From Prevotella fusca JCM 17724 (GTDB taxonomy: Bacteria; Bacteroidota; Bacteroidia; Bacteroidales; Bacteroidaceae): 64,000 bases of DNA. The notes under the pieces were generated by a model. That model did not search any database. It was not told where the DNA came from and worked only from the letters and a program-made list of their open reading frames with translations. This document shows, piece after piece, positions 8,328-17,031 of this stretch (within the stretch, counting starts at the first letter, position 1; every line of letters begins with the position of its first letter). Where the stretch lies: assembly GCF_001262015.1 (NCBI RefSeq), contig NZ_CP012075.1, forward strand, positions 248,001-312,000, read 5' to 3'. A program made the translations under genes and the position numbers.

Positions 8328-9692
8328 TCAGATGAGTGCGTCCTGTAGAATCTCGCTCAGCGTAGGATGGATGTGTATAATGTCACGTATCTCATCCAGT
8401 TTGGCATCACGGTTCATCAGGGCTGATACCTCTTGGATGAGGTCAGCCGAGTGTGCACCATAGGCGTGTGCTCCTAAGATAGAGCCGTCCTCTCCGACCA
8501 ATATCTTTATCATTCCTTCTGTTTCTTCCATGCTCAATGCCTTTCCATTTGCACGATAGAATCCTTTGCGGGTGGTGAATTTGATATTTTGGGTCTTACA
8601 CTGGTCTTCAGTCTTGCCCACGCAGGCTGCTTCTGGATATGTAAAGATGGCAGATGGCATGATGTCAAGACGGATGTGATCCTTCTTGTCAAGAATATGA
8701 TTGACGGCACGGAATCCTTGGAATGTTGCAGCATGTGCAAGCATCTGACGTCCGTTGACGTCTCCAATGGCATAAACGCCTTTCACGTTTGTTTCCATGT
8801 TTTCGTTGACCATAATGCCTTTCTGACTGAACGCTATGCCTGCTGACTCCAAACCGATGTTCTCTACATTGGCTTGCCGGCCTGTAGCAATCAGTACGAG
8901 GTCAGTCTCAACCTTCTCTTCTTTACCTTTCCTTTCGAAAAGCACGGTCGTGCAGTGTTCTCCATTTTCTGAAGTTGAGATGATTTGATTGACAGCACTC
9001 TGCATGTAGAAGGTAACACCTCTTTTCTCTAATGTCTTTCTCAATCGTTTGGCGATGTCACTATCAATAGGTGGGAGACATTCCTTCATGAACTCAATAA
9101 CGGTCACTTCACTTCCGAACGCAGAGAAGGCTGAAGCAAATTCCATTCCGATAACTCCTGCTCCGATAATTGTGAGACGTTGAGGAATGCTTGGGATAGA
9201 AAGTAATTCAGTTGAGGTGACGATGTTCTTTGTAGTTTCGGACTGATTCGTAAAGTCCTCTTCGCTCATGAATGGTGGCATCTTTGAACGTGAGCCAGTG
9301 GCGATGATGATGTTCTCTGCTTCTATCTGTTCACCATTCACTTCGACTATATGGTCAGAGACAAAGCGAGCTTCGCCCTTTATTAAGTTGATTCCGGGTT
9401 GGTTAAGCAAGGAACTTACACCATCCCTAAGCTGACTGATTACCCCTTCTTTTCTTTCCATTACTTTTGTAAAGTCGAGTGGGGGAGTCGTGTTATAGTG
9501 TGAGGCAGCTATAAGCAGCATCTCAGCATCATGAGCAAGACATTTAGTTGGAATACATCCTGCATTGAGACATGTTCCACCTGGTTGTGCTTTCTCAATA
9601 ATCGTCACTTCCAAACCATTCTGAGCAGCATAGGAAGCGGTTCGGTAACCACCAGGTCCCGAACCGATTATTAATAGATTTGTCTTTTTCAT
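8328..9692 (-). CDS. lpdA: Dihydrolipoyl dehydrogenase (L-protein)
   Basis: The flavoprotein reoxidises dihydrolipoyl-H-protein with NAD. The 454-residue protein has the N-terminal FAD Rossmann motif GSGPGGY, the redox-active disulfide GGTCLNAGCIPTKCL, an NAD-binding GAGVIGMEFASAF segment, the FAD-contacting AIGDVNG, and the C-terminal interface HIHPTLSE that supplies the catalytic His-Glu pair. It is the last gene of the glycine cleavage block and is probably the L-protein for that complex, though it could also serve other 2-oxoacid complexes. It is separated from gcvPB by 318 bases largely filled by a family B repeat. Confidence 0.94.
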   Translation of the reverse strand: MKKTNLLIIGSGPGGYRTASYAAQNGLEVTIIEKAQPGGTCLNAGCIPTKCLAHDAEMLLIAASHYNTTPPLDFTKVMERKEGVISQLRDGVSSLLNQPGINLIKGEARFVSDHIVEVNGEQIEAENIIIATGSRSKMPPFMSEEDFTNQSETTKNIVTSTELLSIPSIPQRLTIIGAGVIGMEFASAFSAFGSEVTVIEFMKECLPPIDSDIAKRLRKTLEKRGVTFYMQSAVNQIISTSENGEHCTTVLFERKGKEEKVETDLVLIATGRQANVENIGLESAGIAFSQKGIMVNENMETNVKGVYAIGDVNGRQMLAHAATFQGFRAVNHILDKKDHIRLDIMPSAIFTYPEAACVGKTEDQCKTQNIKFTTRKGFYRANGKALSMEETEGMIKILVGEDGSILGAHAYGAHSADLIQEVSALMNRDAKLDEIRDIIHIHPTLSEILQDALI

Positions 9693-10010
9693 ATTTAATC
9701 TCTATTGTAGAGTTACAGTGTATAATGTATAGGTTTGCTATAGTTACAGTCCGATAAATCCTAAATTACATACTCTCCCATATGTTTACTTTTGGTAGTA
9801 CAACTCTTTTCTAACCACAAGTTCCTCCCGCCCTGACAACAAATTGCAAGGATTTAGCCATCAACACGACTGGTGCTTGCCAATAACACCACATGTGATG
9901 GGCATGAACACATCGGTAGAAACAGGGAAGAAAGGTTCATTGTTGTCATATTATAGTAAGATACTAATGACTAACCTGTATGGGAAATGTTACCGGACAG
10001 TACTATTTTG
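9693..10010. other. Gap inside the gcv block filled by repeat B
   Basis: The 318 bases between gcvPB and lpdA hold no gene. About 220 of them (9783-10005) are repeat family B. The rest is AT-rich sequence without a clear promoter, so whether lpdA is co-transcribed with the gcv genes cannot be told from sequence. Confidence 0.7.
9783..10005 (-). repeat. Repeat family B, copy B2
   Basis: Reading on the minus strand, it starts TAGTACTGTCCGGTAACATTT, passes GTTTCTACCGATGTGTT and CCCATCACATGTGGTGTTATT, and ends ACTACCAAAAGTAAACATA. The same blocks occur in the same order in the other copies. It ends 5 bases from the gcvPB stop codon. Confidence 0.8.
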
Positions 10011-11501
10011 CTATACATTTTCTTGTATGTCGTTGATAAGCTGACGATAAGTAAGGATAGGATGCTTGGCAGCAAGGACATCATCCACACGACCGATAGG
10101 TGTGTTGTGTGGTGCTTCCTTGACAAGCTCTGGCGTCTCACGAGCCTCTTTGGCAATGATGTGCATAATCTCAATAAAGCCGTCAATAGTATCCTTGCTT
10201 TCCGTCTCAGTAGGCTCAATCATCATAGCCTCATGGAAAAGAAGAGGGAAGTATATTGTCGGCGCATGATAACCATAGTCGAGTAAGCGTTTGGCGACAT
10301 CCATGGTTGTCACGCCTGTACTCTTATCCTTCAGGCCATCAAATACAAACTCATGCTTGCAAAGTGTGTCGATAGGAAGTTCGTAATCATCCTTCAGACA
10401 CTCCTTGATATAGTTTGCATTCAGTGTAGCAAATGGTCCAACCTCCTTGATGTGCTTCTTGCCAAGAGTGAGAATATAAGTGTAAGCACGGAGAATGACG
10501 AGGAAGTTGCCAAGATACCCGCTTATGCGGTTGTTTGCAGTAGTATATTCTTCTGTCAACTCTGGGCTCTCAACAGCAAAGCCATCCTGTGTTTTGAAAA
10601 CGTGGGGCTTTGGTAGGAAGGGAATCAATTTCTCGCATACACCAACCGGACCAGAACCTGGACCGCCACCGCCATGTGGTGTGGAGAATGTCTTGTGGAG
10701 ATTGAGATGGATAACATCAAATCCCATGTCGCCGGGACGTGCAGTCCCCAGCAACGGATTGAGGTTGGCACCATCATAATACAGCAGACCGCCACAATCA
10801 TGTACGAGCTTTGCAATCTCTGGAATATCCTTCTCAAATAGACCTAACGTGTTAGGATTGGTCATCATCATACCGGCAATGTCATCACCCAATAGAGGTT
10901 TTAAGTCGTTGACATCAACAAGTCCTTCTGGTGTACTCTTTACTTCTACAATCTCCAGTCCACATACTGCAGCTGATGCCGGATTAGTTCCGTGAGCCGA
11001 ATCAGGTACGATAACCTTTGTACGCTTGGTGTCGCCACGCTGCTGATGGTATGATGTGATAATCATCAAACCAGTCAACTCTCCATGTGCACCAGCATAA
11101 GGGTTGAGCGTAACATCAGCCATTCCTGTGATGGATGCAAGTGCACGCTGAATATTGTATTCTACTTCCAGTGCACCTTGAACTGTTTCAATGGGCTGGC
11201 AGGGATGAAGGTCTGTAAAAGCAGGCATTGAAGCTATCTCCTCATTGATAACCGGATTGTATTTCATTGTGCATGAGCCCAGGGGATAGAAGCCATTATC
11301 AACGCCAAAGTTGTTTTCACTGTGATTGGTATAATGACGTACAACAGTCATTTCATCACATTCAGGCAGTTCTGCATCTTTAGTCCGTTTGTAAGACTCG
11401 GGGAGTGGATGATGCCCAAAACGGTTCTCTGGGAGACTGTAAGCACGTCTGCCAGGGTGTGACAACTCAAATATCAGATTGCCATATAGTTTATTGTTCA
11501 T
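10011..11501 (-). CDS. gcvPB: Glycine dehydrogenase (decarboxylating) subunit 2
   Basis: With GcvPA it forms the P-protein, which decarboxylates glycine on pyridoxal phosphate and passes the aminomethyl group to lipoyl-GcvH. The 496-residue protein contains the PLP-lysine region [20 protein letters not shown] and the glycine-rich PGSGPVGV loop that follows it. A two-subunit P-protein is usual in thermophiles, Firmicutes and part of the Bacteroidetes; E. coli has one fused chain. The gene follows gcvPA by 30 bases and is surely co-transcribed. Its stop codon nearly abuts a family B repeat. Confidence 0.95.
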   Translation of the reverse strand: MNNKLYGNLIFELSHPGRRAYSLPENRFGHHPLPESYKRTKDAELPECDEMTVVRHYTNHSENNFGVDNGFYPLGSCTMKYNPVINEEIASMPAFTDLHPCQPIETVQGALEVEYNIQRALASITGMADVTLNPYAGAHGELTGLMIITSYHQQRGDTKRTKVIVPDSAHGTNPASAAVCGLEIVEVKSTPEGLVDVNDLKPLLGDDIAGMMMTNPNTLGLFEKDIPEIAKLVHDCGGLLYYDGANLNPLLGTARPGDMGFDVIHLNLHKTFSTPHGGGGPGSGPVGVCEKLIPFLPKPHVFKTQDGFAVESPELTEEYTTANNRISGYLGNFLVILRAYTYILTLGKKHIKEVGPFATLNANYIKECLKDDYELPIDTLCKHEFVFDGLKDKSTGVTTMDVAKRLLDYGYHAPTIYFPLLFHEAMMIEPTETESKDTIDGFIEIMHIIAKEARETPELVKEAPHNTPIGRVDDVLAAKHPILTYRQLINDIQENV

Positions 11502-11531
11502 TGTTGCTTGGATTTTAAAAACGTTGTTCGA

Positions 11532-12842
11532 CTATAATAATCCGACAAGTGTGTCAATCTCCTCTTTTGTACGTTTCTCTGTAACGGCAATGAGAAGTTT
11601 GTCGTCATCAACCTTGATGCCAGGGAGAATACCGTTCTTGATAGCTTTATCGAAGAAAGTATTACGGTCCTTTATCTGAACAAGGAATTCATTGAAGAAC
11701 GGTTTGTTGTAAACGAGCTTTACTTTGCCTGTACCAAGGAGCTGCTCACAAAGATAGTGTGCACCGTCATAACTTGTCTGGGCAGCTTCCTTTATCCCTT
11801 CCTTACCCATTATGCTCATATAGATGGTTGCGTAAAGTGCCATCAGACTTTGGTTGGAACAGATGTTGGAAGTTGCTTTCTGACGACGGATATGTTGTTC
11901 GCGTGCCTGGAGCGTAAGGGCGAATACACGCTGTCCACGACTGTCGCATGTCTTACCCACAATGCGTCCGGGAAGTTTACGCATGAGTTTCTCGGTTGAA
12001 CACATATAGCCAGCGTAAGGACCACCGAATGCCATTGGCAGACCAAGGCTCTGAATGTCACCAACGGCAAGGTCAGCACCCCATTCTCCCGGAGTCTTCA
12101 ACAAAGCAAGGTCAGCAGCGACACTGTTGATAATGAACAATGCTTTCTTTTTATGGCAAGTGTCAGCAAAGTCTGTGAAATCCTCAATGATTCCATGTCG
12201 GTTAGGCTGTTGGACGATAACACCAGCTACGGCGCCAGCCTCCATCTGGTTCTTCAGGTCATCAAGTGAAGTTACACCATCAACAGTCTTGATAGCTTTA
12301 AGCGTGATGCCGTAGAAATGAGCGTATGTTTTCAGAACGCCGATGATGTTCTCGCATAATGCTTCAGAATAAAGCACGGTATCGGCTTTCTTTGCATTGT
12401 TGAAAGCCACCATCATAGCTTCAGCTGTGGCTGTTGTTCCTTCATACATAGAGGCATTGGCAATATCCATACCCGTAAGTTCAGCCATCATGCTCTGGAA
12501 CTCAAAGATATAATGGAGTGTACCCTGTGATATTTCTGCCTGATAAGGAGTGTAGGACGTAAGAAACTCTGAACGGCTCAGAAGGTTAGGGATGACACTT
12601 GGTGCATAATGATCATACACACCGCCTCCGGCAAAGCAGGTGAGTCTGTTGTTTTTCTGACCGAGTTTCTCAAAGAAAGCACGTATTTCCAACTCGCTCA
12701 TTGTCTCAGGAATATCGTAATCCCCCTTGAAGCGGATGCTTTCGGGCACCTCTGCATAAAGACCGTCAAGGTCCTTTATGCCGATGCGGTCAAGCATCTG
12801 CTGAATGTCCTCATTTGTATGAGGTAAAAACTTATGGTTCAT
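11532..12842 (-). CDS. gcvPA: Glycine dehydrogenase (decarboxylating) subunit 1
   Basis: This is the non-PLP-binding half of the glycine decarboxylase heterotetramer. The 436-residue protein starts MNHKFLPHTNEDIQQML, the typical GcvPA start; an in-frame extension back to 12923 would add 27 residues with no counterpart in the family and is rejected. Landmarks are AGGGVYDHYAPSVI, YTPYQAEISQGTLHYIFEFQ and FGGPYAGYMCS. It lies between gcvH (126 bases upstream, with a two-tier hairpin in the gap) and gcvPB (30 bases downstream). Confidence 0.95.
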   Translation of the reverse strand: MNHKFLPHTNEDIQQMLDRIGIKDLDGLYAEVPESIRFKGDYDIPETMSELEIRAFFEKLGQKNNRLTCFAGGGVYDHYAPSVIPNLLSRSEFLTSYTPYQAEISQGTLHYIFEFQSMMAELTGMDIANASMYEGTTATAEAMMVAFNNAKKADTVLYSEALCENIIGVLKTYAHFYGITLKAIKTVDGVTSLDDLKNQMEAGAVAGVIVQQPNRHGIIEDFTDFADTCHKKKALFIINSVAADLALLKTPGEWGADLAVGDIQSLGLPMAFGGPYAGYMCSTEKLMRKLPGRIVGKTCDSRGQRVFALTLQAREQHIRRQKATSNICSNQSLMALYATIYMSIMGKEGIKEAAQTSYDGAHYLCEQLLGTGKVKLVYNKPFFNEFLVQIKDRNTFFDKAIKNGILPGIKVDDDKLLIAVTEKRTKEEIDTLVGLL

Positions 12843-12890
12843 TTGTTTAGGATTTTGTTTAGGTAATGTAGACCGTATGGCTACGATTAA

Positions 12891-12946
12891 GCGTTTATAA
12901 GCAATGATTGGCTTTTCTATCATTGCCTATTGGTACTTATAAACGC
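12891..12946. promoter_or_regulatory. Two-tier hairpin between gcvH and gcvPA
   Basis: Outer arms GCGTTTATAAG (12891-12901) and CTTATAAACGC (12936-12946) enclose inner arms CAATGAT (12902-12908) and ATCATTG (12919-12925). It lies in the intercistronic gap. No T-run follows, so attenuation, processing or mRNA stabilisation are all possible. Confidence 0.5.
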
Positions 12947-12968
12947 CTAACAGTTTTTAATTAGAACT

Positions 12969-13349
12969 TTATTCAGCACAGAACTCCTCGTATGCTTTAG
13001 CATCCATAAGATCCTTTAGTTCAGCAGTGTCAGAGAGTTCCACCTTGATAATCCAGTTCTCGAAAGCATCCTTATTAAGCAGGTCTGGCTCATCCTCCAA
13101 TGCTTCATTAACTTCGATGACCTTGCCTGATACAGGAGACTTGAGGTCAGAAGCAGCTTTAACACTCTCAATAGCACCGAAATCCTCATCAATCTCGACC
13201 TCATCATCTACCTCTGGCATGTCAACGTAAACGATGTTGCCTAAGGCGTTCTGTGCATAGTCTGTGATACCGATATAGCCAATGTTACCTGCTACTTTAA
13301 CGAACTCGTGTGACTCTGAATAGTAGAGCCCTTCAATAACTTTTGCCAT
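12969..13349 (-). CDS. gcvH: Glycine cleavage system H protein
   Basis: The lipoylated carrier shuttles the aminomethyl intermediate from P-protein to T-protein and electrons to L-protein. The 126-residue product starts MAKVIEGLYYSESHEFVKV, the conventional start; an upstream frame to 13508 has no family counterpart and is rejected. The lipoyl-lysine is K64 in GAIESVKAASDL. The C terminus ending YEEFCAE is normal. It lies 195 bases downstream of gcvT in the same direction. Confidence 0.96.
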   Translation of the reverse strand: MAKVIEGLYYSESHEFVKVAGNIGYIGITDYAQNALGNIVYVDMPEVDDEVEIDEDFGAIESVKAASDLKSPVSGKVIEVNEALEDEPDLLNKDAFENWIIKVELSDTAELKDLMDAKAYEEFCAE

Positions 13350-13544
13350 AATATTTTTATTTTTATGATTGTTTGTTTTGTTGTATCTATTGCCTGAACA
13401 GCTTGTTGGTGCAGTATCAGAATATGGGGACGCACTGGTTGTACGTCCACCATTGGATATTATAGCCATGTGCATGGGATATGTGTCCTTGCAGATTGCC
13501 ACTGGCAACTATACTGATACACCCCGACAGGCATTTAGTGCATG

Positions 13545-14630
13545 TTACTTCTTGTAGTGTTTCTCGTAGAACTTCTTTTTTACCACAGTGCCTGGGAATG
13601 TCTTTTTGCGAATCTGTATCTCAAGTCTGTCACCCATCTGGATGGAAGCATCTACTAAAGCCACAGCACAGCTCTTCTCAGTTGAAATCAGACGGTAGCC
13701 AGTGGTAACCTCGCCAACCTCTTTCCCATCTTTCAGAACCTTATATCCATGACGTGGGATAGCGTTGTCATCCAGTTCAATACCACGGAGACGACGTGCA
13801 ACGCCTTCCGTCTTCTGGCGCAGGAGAGCCTCTTTGCCGAGAAACTCCTCTTTATCAAACTTCACGAACATGGACAATCCTGCCATGACAGGCGTGATCT
13901 TATCAGAAAGTTCATTGCCATAGAGGGGCATTCCTACTTCAAAGCGTAAGGTGTCACGACAGCCCAGTCCGCAAGGCTTTACACCAGCTTCCATGAGTTT
14001 GCCCCATGCTTCAACGATATATTCAGGTGTACCATAGACTTCAAAGCCGTCTTCACCTGTATATCCTGTACGGGAAACAATTACTTCGGTGCCATCCTTC
14101 TCAAGGCGTTTTACCTCATAGAATTTCAAATCCTTGCAGGCAAGTCCAAGTACGTTCTCGACCTTTTCTTCAGCTTCAGGTCCCTGGATTGCCAACTGCC
14201 CGTAAGCCTCGCTTTTATTGTCGATAACAACATCGAAACCTGTTGCGTTCTCTTCAATCCATGCAACGTCCTTGTCAATGTTGGAAGCGTTGATTGTCAT
14301 AAGGTAGAGACGTTCATCGAGTTTGCAGATGCACGTGTCATCTACAACGCCACCATCAGGATAGCAGAGCATTCCGTAGAGTACTTTACCGGCAGAAAGC
14401 CCAGTGACATCATTTGTAAAGATATGATTAATGAATTTGTCAGCTTCAGGACCTGATACAATCACCTCGCCCATGTGGGAAACATCAAATACTCCGCAAT
14501 GTTCTCGTACAGCATTATGCTCTTCGATGATTCCTGTGTACTGGATTGGCATGTCATAGCCAGCAAACGGAGTGATGAGTGCGCCTAATGCGACGTGTTT
14601 GTCATATAGGCAAGTTCTTTTATTTGTCAT
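13545..14630 (-). CDS. gcvT: Aminomethyltransferase (glycine cleavage T protein)
   Basis: It transfers the methylene carbon from aminomethyl-lipoyl-GcvH to tetrahydrofolate, releasing ammonia. The 361-residue protein has family landmarks near the N terminus (ALITPFAGYDMPIQYTG, FDVSHMGEV), SRTGYTGEDGFEVYG in the folate-binding domain and a C-terminal barrel starting near GKEALLRQK. It is the first gene of the minus-strand gcv block, with a strong promoter 80-117 bases upstream. I looked for a glycine riboswitch in the roughly 75-base leader and found none. Confidence 0.96.
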   Translation of the reverse strand: MTNKRTCLYDKHVALGALITPFAGYDMPIQYTGIIEEHNAVREHCGVFDVSHMGEVIVSGPEADKFINHIFTNDVTGLSAGKVLYGMLCYPDGGVVDDTCICKLDERLYLMTINASNIDKDVAWIEENATGFDVVIDNKSEAYGQLAIQGPEAEEKVENVLGLACKDLKFYEVKRLEKDGTEVIVSRTGYTGEDGFEVYGTPEYIVEAWGKLMEAGVKPCGLGCRDTLRFEVGMPLYGNELSDKITPVMAGLSMFVKFDKEEFLGKEALLRQKTEGVARRLRGIELDDNAIPRHGYKVLKDGKEVGEVTTGYRLISTEKSCAVALVDASIQMGDRLEIQIRKKTFPGTVVKKKFYEKHYKK

Positions 14631-14714
14631 ACAGTTTAGGTTTTAAGTTTTGGTTCTTCTCTTGGTAGTTTATCGTGTATGTTTAAGTTGGATTTAATTT
14701 CATAAGTCCGTTTG

Positions 14715-14747
14715 CAAATATAAGTAAAAGGGTTGAAGTCACAAAAT
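14715..14747 (-). promoter_or_regulatory. Promoter of the gcv operon
   Basis: TTTG (complement of 14744-14747), a 21-base spacer and TATATTTG (complement of 14715-14722) give a consensus promoter, with an expected start near 14708 and a leader of about 77 bases before gcvT. Confidence 0.75.
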
Positions 14748-14837
14748 ATAATCTAACAAAATGATGTTAATAAAGTTAAAGTATGGATAAGCAATGTTAT
14801 ATGCATCTGGCAATAAGTCGGTTTTAGTATTTATTCG

Positions 14838-14845
14838 TAATTTTG
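14838..14845 (+). promoter_or_regulatory. -7 box of the FMN/4Fe-4S membrane protein gene
   Basis: TAATTTTG fits TAnnTTTG. Transcription starting near 14852 would leave almost no leader for the ATG at 14857, favouring 14878 as the start codon. Confidence 0.45.
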
Positions 14846-14877
14846 TATTTCTCTAAATGAAAAGAGGTATTGGTTTT

Positions 14878-15963
14878 ATGAAGCATTTACAGCAAATATT
14901 TATTCTTATTGCCTGCATATTGGTTGTGACAGCGGCAGCGGTACAGCGTGATGGTAAGTTATGGGGCAATCGTGTATTCAGTAATACGGAAAATGAAGCG
15001 AAGCTCCCGGCGGATACAGTTCGTACATTGGATGATGGGACGGTTGTTGTCAACACTACTTATTTGGCAAAGGGAGTAAAAGGCTATGGTGGTCCTCTTC
15101 CATTAGAGATTTATCTGAAGGATGGTAAGATACAGCAGGTTAAGACTTTGCGCAATTCGGAGACGCCTGATTTCCTTCTGGAGGCGAGTAGGTTGCTGGA
15201 CCATTGGAACGGCAAGACACCTGAGCAGGCTCTGGCAATGAAAGTAGATGGCGTGACAGGAGCAACATACACTTCGCAGGCTATTATCAATAACATGAAA
15301 GCTGGTCTTCGATATGCTGTCAAGAATGTAAAGGATTCATCAATCTTCGATAAGATGGATTTCCGTGCGAAGACTATCATTGGTTTGATAGTTGTCCTTA
15401 TGGCAGCTGTTATTCCGTTGTTTGTCAAGAACAGACGTTATCGGGTATTCCAGCTGTTAATGAATTTTGTCGTTTTGGGGCTTTGGGGAGGTACGTTTAT
15501 ATCCTTGTCGGTCATCATCAGTTTCATGTCAGGCGGCATCAATGTCTGGGTGTCATTGATTCCGATAGTGATGCTCATTACTGCATTTGTTTATCCAGTC
15601 TTTGGCAAGAAGAAGTACTATTGCACCCATGTCTGTCCTTTGGGCTCCGTACAAGAACTGGTGGGAATGACAAATCATAACAAATGGAATATGAGCAATC
15701 GAACTGTGCGGATTCTGGAACATTTCCGCAAGATTCTATTCTGGATTCTTATGGTTCTGATGCTTGCCGGTGTATGGTCGGAGTGGATGGACTATGAGCT
15801 CTTTGTTGCTTTTGTCTTCCAGTCAGCAGCCTGGGTGGTTGTTCTGATAGCTGTGGTATTCCTCTTGCTGTCATTTTTTGTGCCACGTCCTTATTGCCGC
15901 TTCGTCTGTCCAACAGGAAGTTTATTAAAGCTGTCTGCTACTGATGTGAAAAATTGGGTGTAA
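14878..15963 (+). CDS. FMN-binding, 4Fe-4S-containing membrane electron-transfer protein (NosR/NirI-like)
   Basis: After an N-terminal signal-anchor (ILIACILVV), residues about 30-140 form an FMN_bind domain with DGVTGATYTSQAI; the TGATYTS motif is of the kind that links FMN covalently to a threonine. Several membrane helices follow, with two cysteine motifs CTHVCPLGS and CRFVCPTGS typical of Fer4_5 polyferredoxin-like proteins related to NosR and NirI. Each motif has fewer cysteines than a full 4Fe-4S site, so cluster number is uncertain. The likely role is passing electrons across or along the inner membrane. It is monocistronic. The start at 14878 is preferred over 14857 because the latter would begin only about 5 bases after the predicted transcription start. 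Confidence 0.8.
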   Translation: MKHLQQIFILIACILVVTAAAVQRDGKLWGNRVFSNTENEAKLPADTVRTLDDGTVVVNTTYLAKGVKGYGGPLPLEIYLKDGKIQQVKTLRNSETPDFLLEASRLLDHWNGKTPEQALAMKVDGVTGATYTSQAIINNMKAGLRYAVKNVKDSSIFDKMDFRAKTIIGLIVVLMAAVIPLFVKNRRYRVFQLLMNFVVLGLWGGTFISLSVIISFMSGGINVWVSLIPIVMLITAFVYPVFGKKKYYCTHVCPLGSVQELVGMTNHNKWNMSNRTVRILEHFRKILFWILMVLMLAGVWSEWMDYELFVAFVFQSAAWVVVLIAVVFLLLSFFVPRPYCRFVCPTGSLLKLSATDVKNWV

Positions 15964-15999
15964 GACTGACTGAGTGACAAATCAACCTATCCTTTTGTT

Positions 16000-16115
16000 G
16001 TAAGTAAGCATCGCTTGCAATGCAAGGGTAAGCCTGTTCCATTCTGACTAACGTCTTTTTTCAATCCAGCTAAGCATCTTTTCTTGTACTGCTTTATAAT
16101 CTGTTGATAGCTGAC
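16000..16115 (-). repeat. Repeat family A fragment (copy A2)
   Basis: Read on the minus strand, it matches the segment just before the 22-bp bricks of the complete copy (TTATAAAG-AGT-CAAGAAAAG-TGCTTA) and then degenerate bricks ending in a TTGCATTGCAAG palindrome, as also seen in the copy at 22691-22835. Confidence 0.65.
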
Positions 16116-16230
16116 AGGATGCTTATTTGGGTTTTATCCCAGGTCATTGGGAGTTCTCACTATTCCAAAATGTTTCGAAATCCTATAGGATTAGCAGGAG
16201 AACACACACTTTTTTGTAATGACCCCAAAT

Positions 16231-16584
16231 CTTTTCATGTAAATACTTTGAAATCGCAGACAACAGCCTGAAATATCATGACATAATTTCGAGTAAAATA
16301 CCTACAAATAAAGGCTAAAACACGTGTAAAAAGCAAGTTTGCAACCAGCAGTAAATCAGTTAGTTATAAAGTAGTGCAAGAAAAGGTGCTTAATTGGACT
16401 TCAAAAGGGCGTCAGTAAGGCCTCAAAAGGGCATCTATTGCAAGTCAATTGGGCGTCTTTTCAATGCCAAAAGACCATGTATTGGTTTTGAGTTGTATGA
16501 AAATAGTTTACAAATGTTGATTGATATAGGAATAAGTTGTTTGTTGAAGATGGAAAGACATGGTATTTATTTTCTGCATTTTTT
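16231..16584 (+). repeat. Repeat family A, partial copy A3
   Basis: It aligns closely with 47702-48060 of the complete copy over about 350 bases, including CACGTGTAAAAAGCAAGTTTG and the 22-bp brick array. Both ends, including the terminal inverted repeats, are missing. Confidence 0.85.
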
Positions 16585-16805
16585 GTGCCTAAGTTTCTTC
16601 TTTCCTACTGTGTTTAATATCGACAACATCAAAGTGGTCGGCAAGTACATCTGGAAAGATGCAACGTAATAGTTGGTCACTCTTCATGATGCAAAGATAA
16701 TAAATTCTTATGAAATTATGCGCTTAAGAGGATAGGCTTGCAACTGGGTTTTAGGACTGACCCGTTTCCTTCTTTCCTACTGTGTTTTATAGGGGTGCGG
16801 AGTTA

Positions 16806-16904
16806 GAAAACAAAAAGTCCCAGACTGTTGGTCTGGGACTGAAAGATTACTTGTCTCACGACAACTAATCTTCTAACCTTAATAATCTAATACCATGAAA
16901 AACA
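16806..16904 (-). ncRNA. Small RNA gene (about 95-100 nt), family unassigned
   Basis: A consensus promoter (TTTG-N20-TATCTTTG, 16910-16941 on the minus strand) is followed by about 95 bases and a textbook intrinsic terminator (16816-16840 plus T-run). The RNA has an unpaired 5' part, then a hairpin AGATTA-TTGTC/GACAA-TAATCT (about 16848-16875), then the terminator stem. The complement of its 5' part reads CCTTAATAATCTAATACCAT followed by GAAAAA, which looks like a translation start region, so base-pairing with mRNAs at their start codons is an attractive inference. It lies downstream of the GH125 gene on the same strand but has its own promoter. Confidence 0.7.
16807..16840 (-). terminator. 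Intrinsic terminator of the small RNA
   Basis: Arms AGTCCCAGAC and GTCTGGGACT with a five-base loop are followed on the minus strand by TTTTTGTTTT. Confidence 0.9.
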
Positions 16905-16909
16905 CGTTG

Positions 16910-16941
16910 CAAAGATATCCATATTCTATTATAGTTCCAAA
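16910..16941 (-). promoter_or_regulatory. Promoter of the small RNA
   Basis: TTTG (complement of 16938-16941), a 20-base spacer and TATCTTTG (complement of 16910-16917) match the consensus perfectly. Confidence 0.8.
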
Positions 16942-17031
16942 TATATAGTGTTAAATAATACAAACTTTTAGCTTCTGTCATTTAACTTAGGACATTACTC
17001 TATATACGTGTTATGATTGGTCTGTATCAAG

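Larger units (their letters stand above)
15964..17031. other. Long intergenic region with two family A fragments and an sRNA
   Basis: This 1068-base gap contains family A copies facing in opposite directions (16000-16115 minus, 16231-16584 plus) and a small RNA gene on the minus strand (16806-16904). A 91-codon plus-strand frame (16394-16669) lies mostly inside the repeat and is not considered a gene. I see nothing else. Confidence 0.7.

Noticed and set aside
14631..14714. Possible glycine riboswitch ahead of gcvT
   Set aside because: The leader from the predicted start is only about 77 bases and lacks the paired glycine-aptamer pattern.
16394..16669. Open frame of 91 codons (and relatives at 47864-48085 and 55451-55657) sharing FKRA-V-R--KG residues
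   Set aside because: All lie across the 22-bp bricks of family A; similarity is due to the DNA repeat, 22 is not a multiple of three so frames drift, and no start signal or promoter precedes them.
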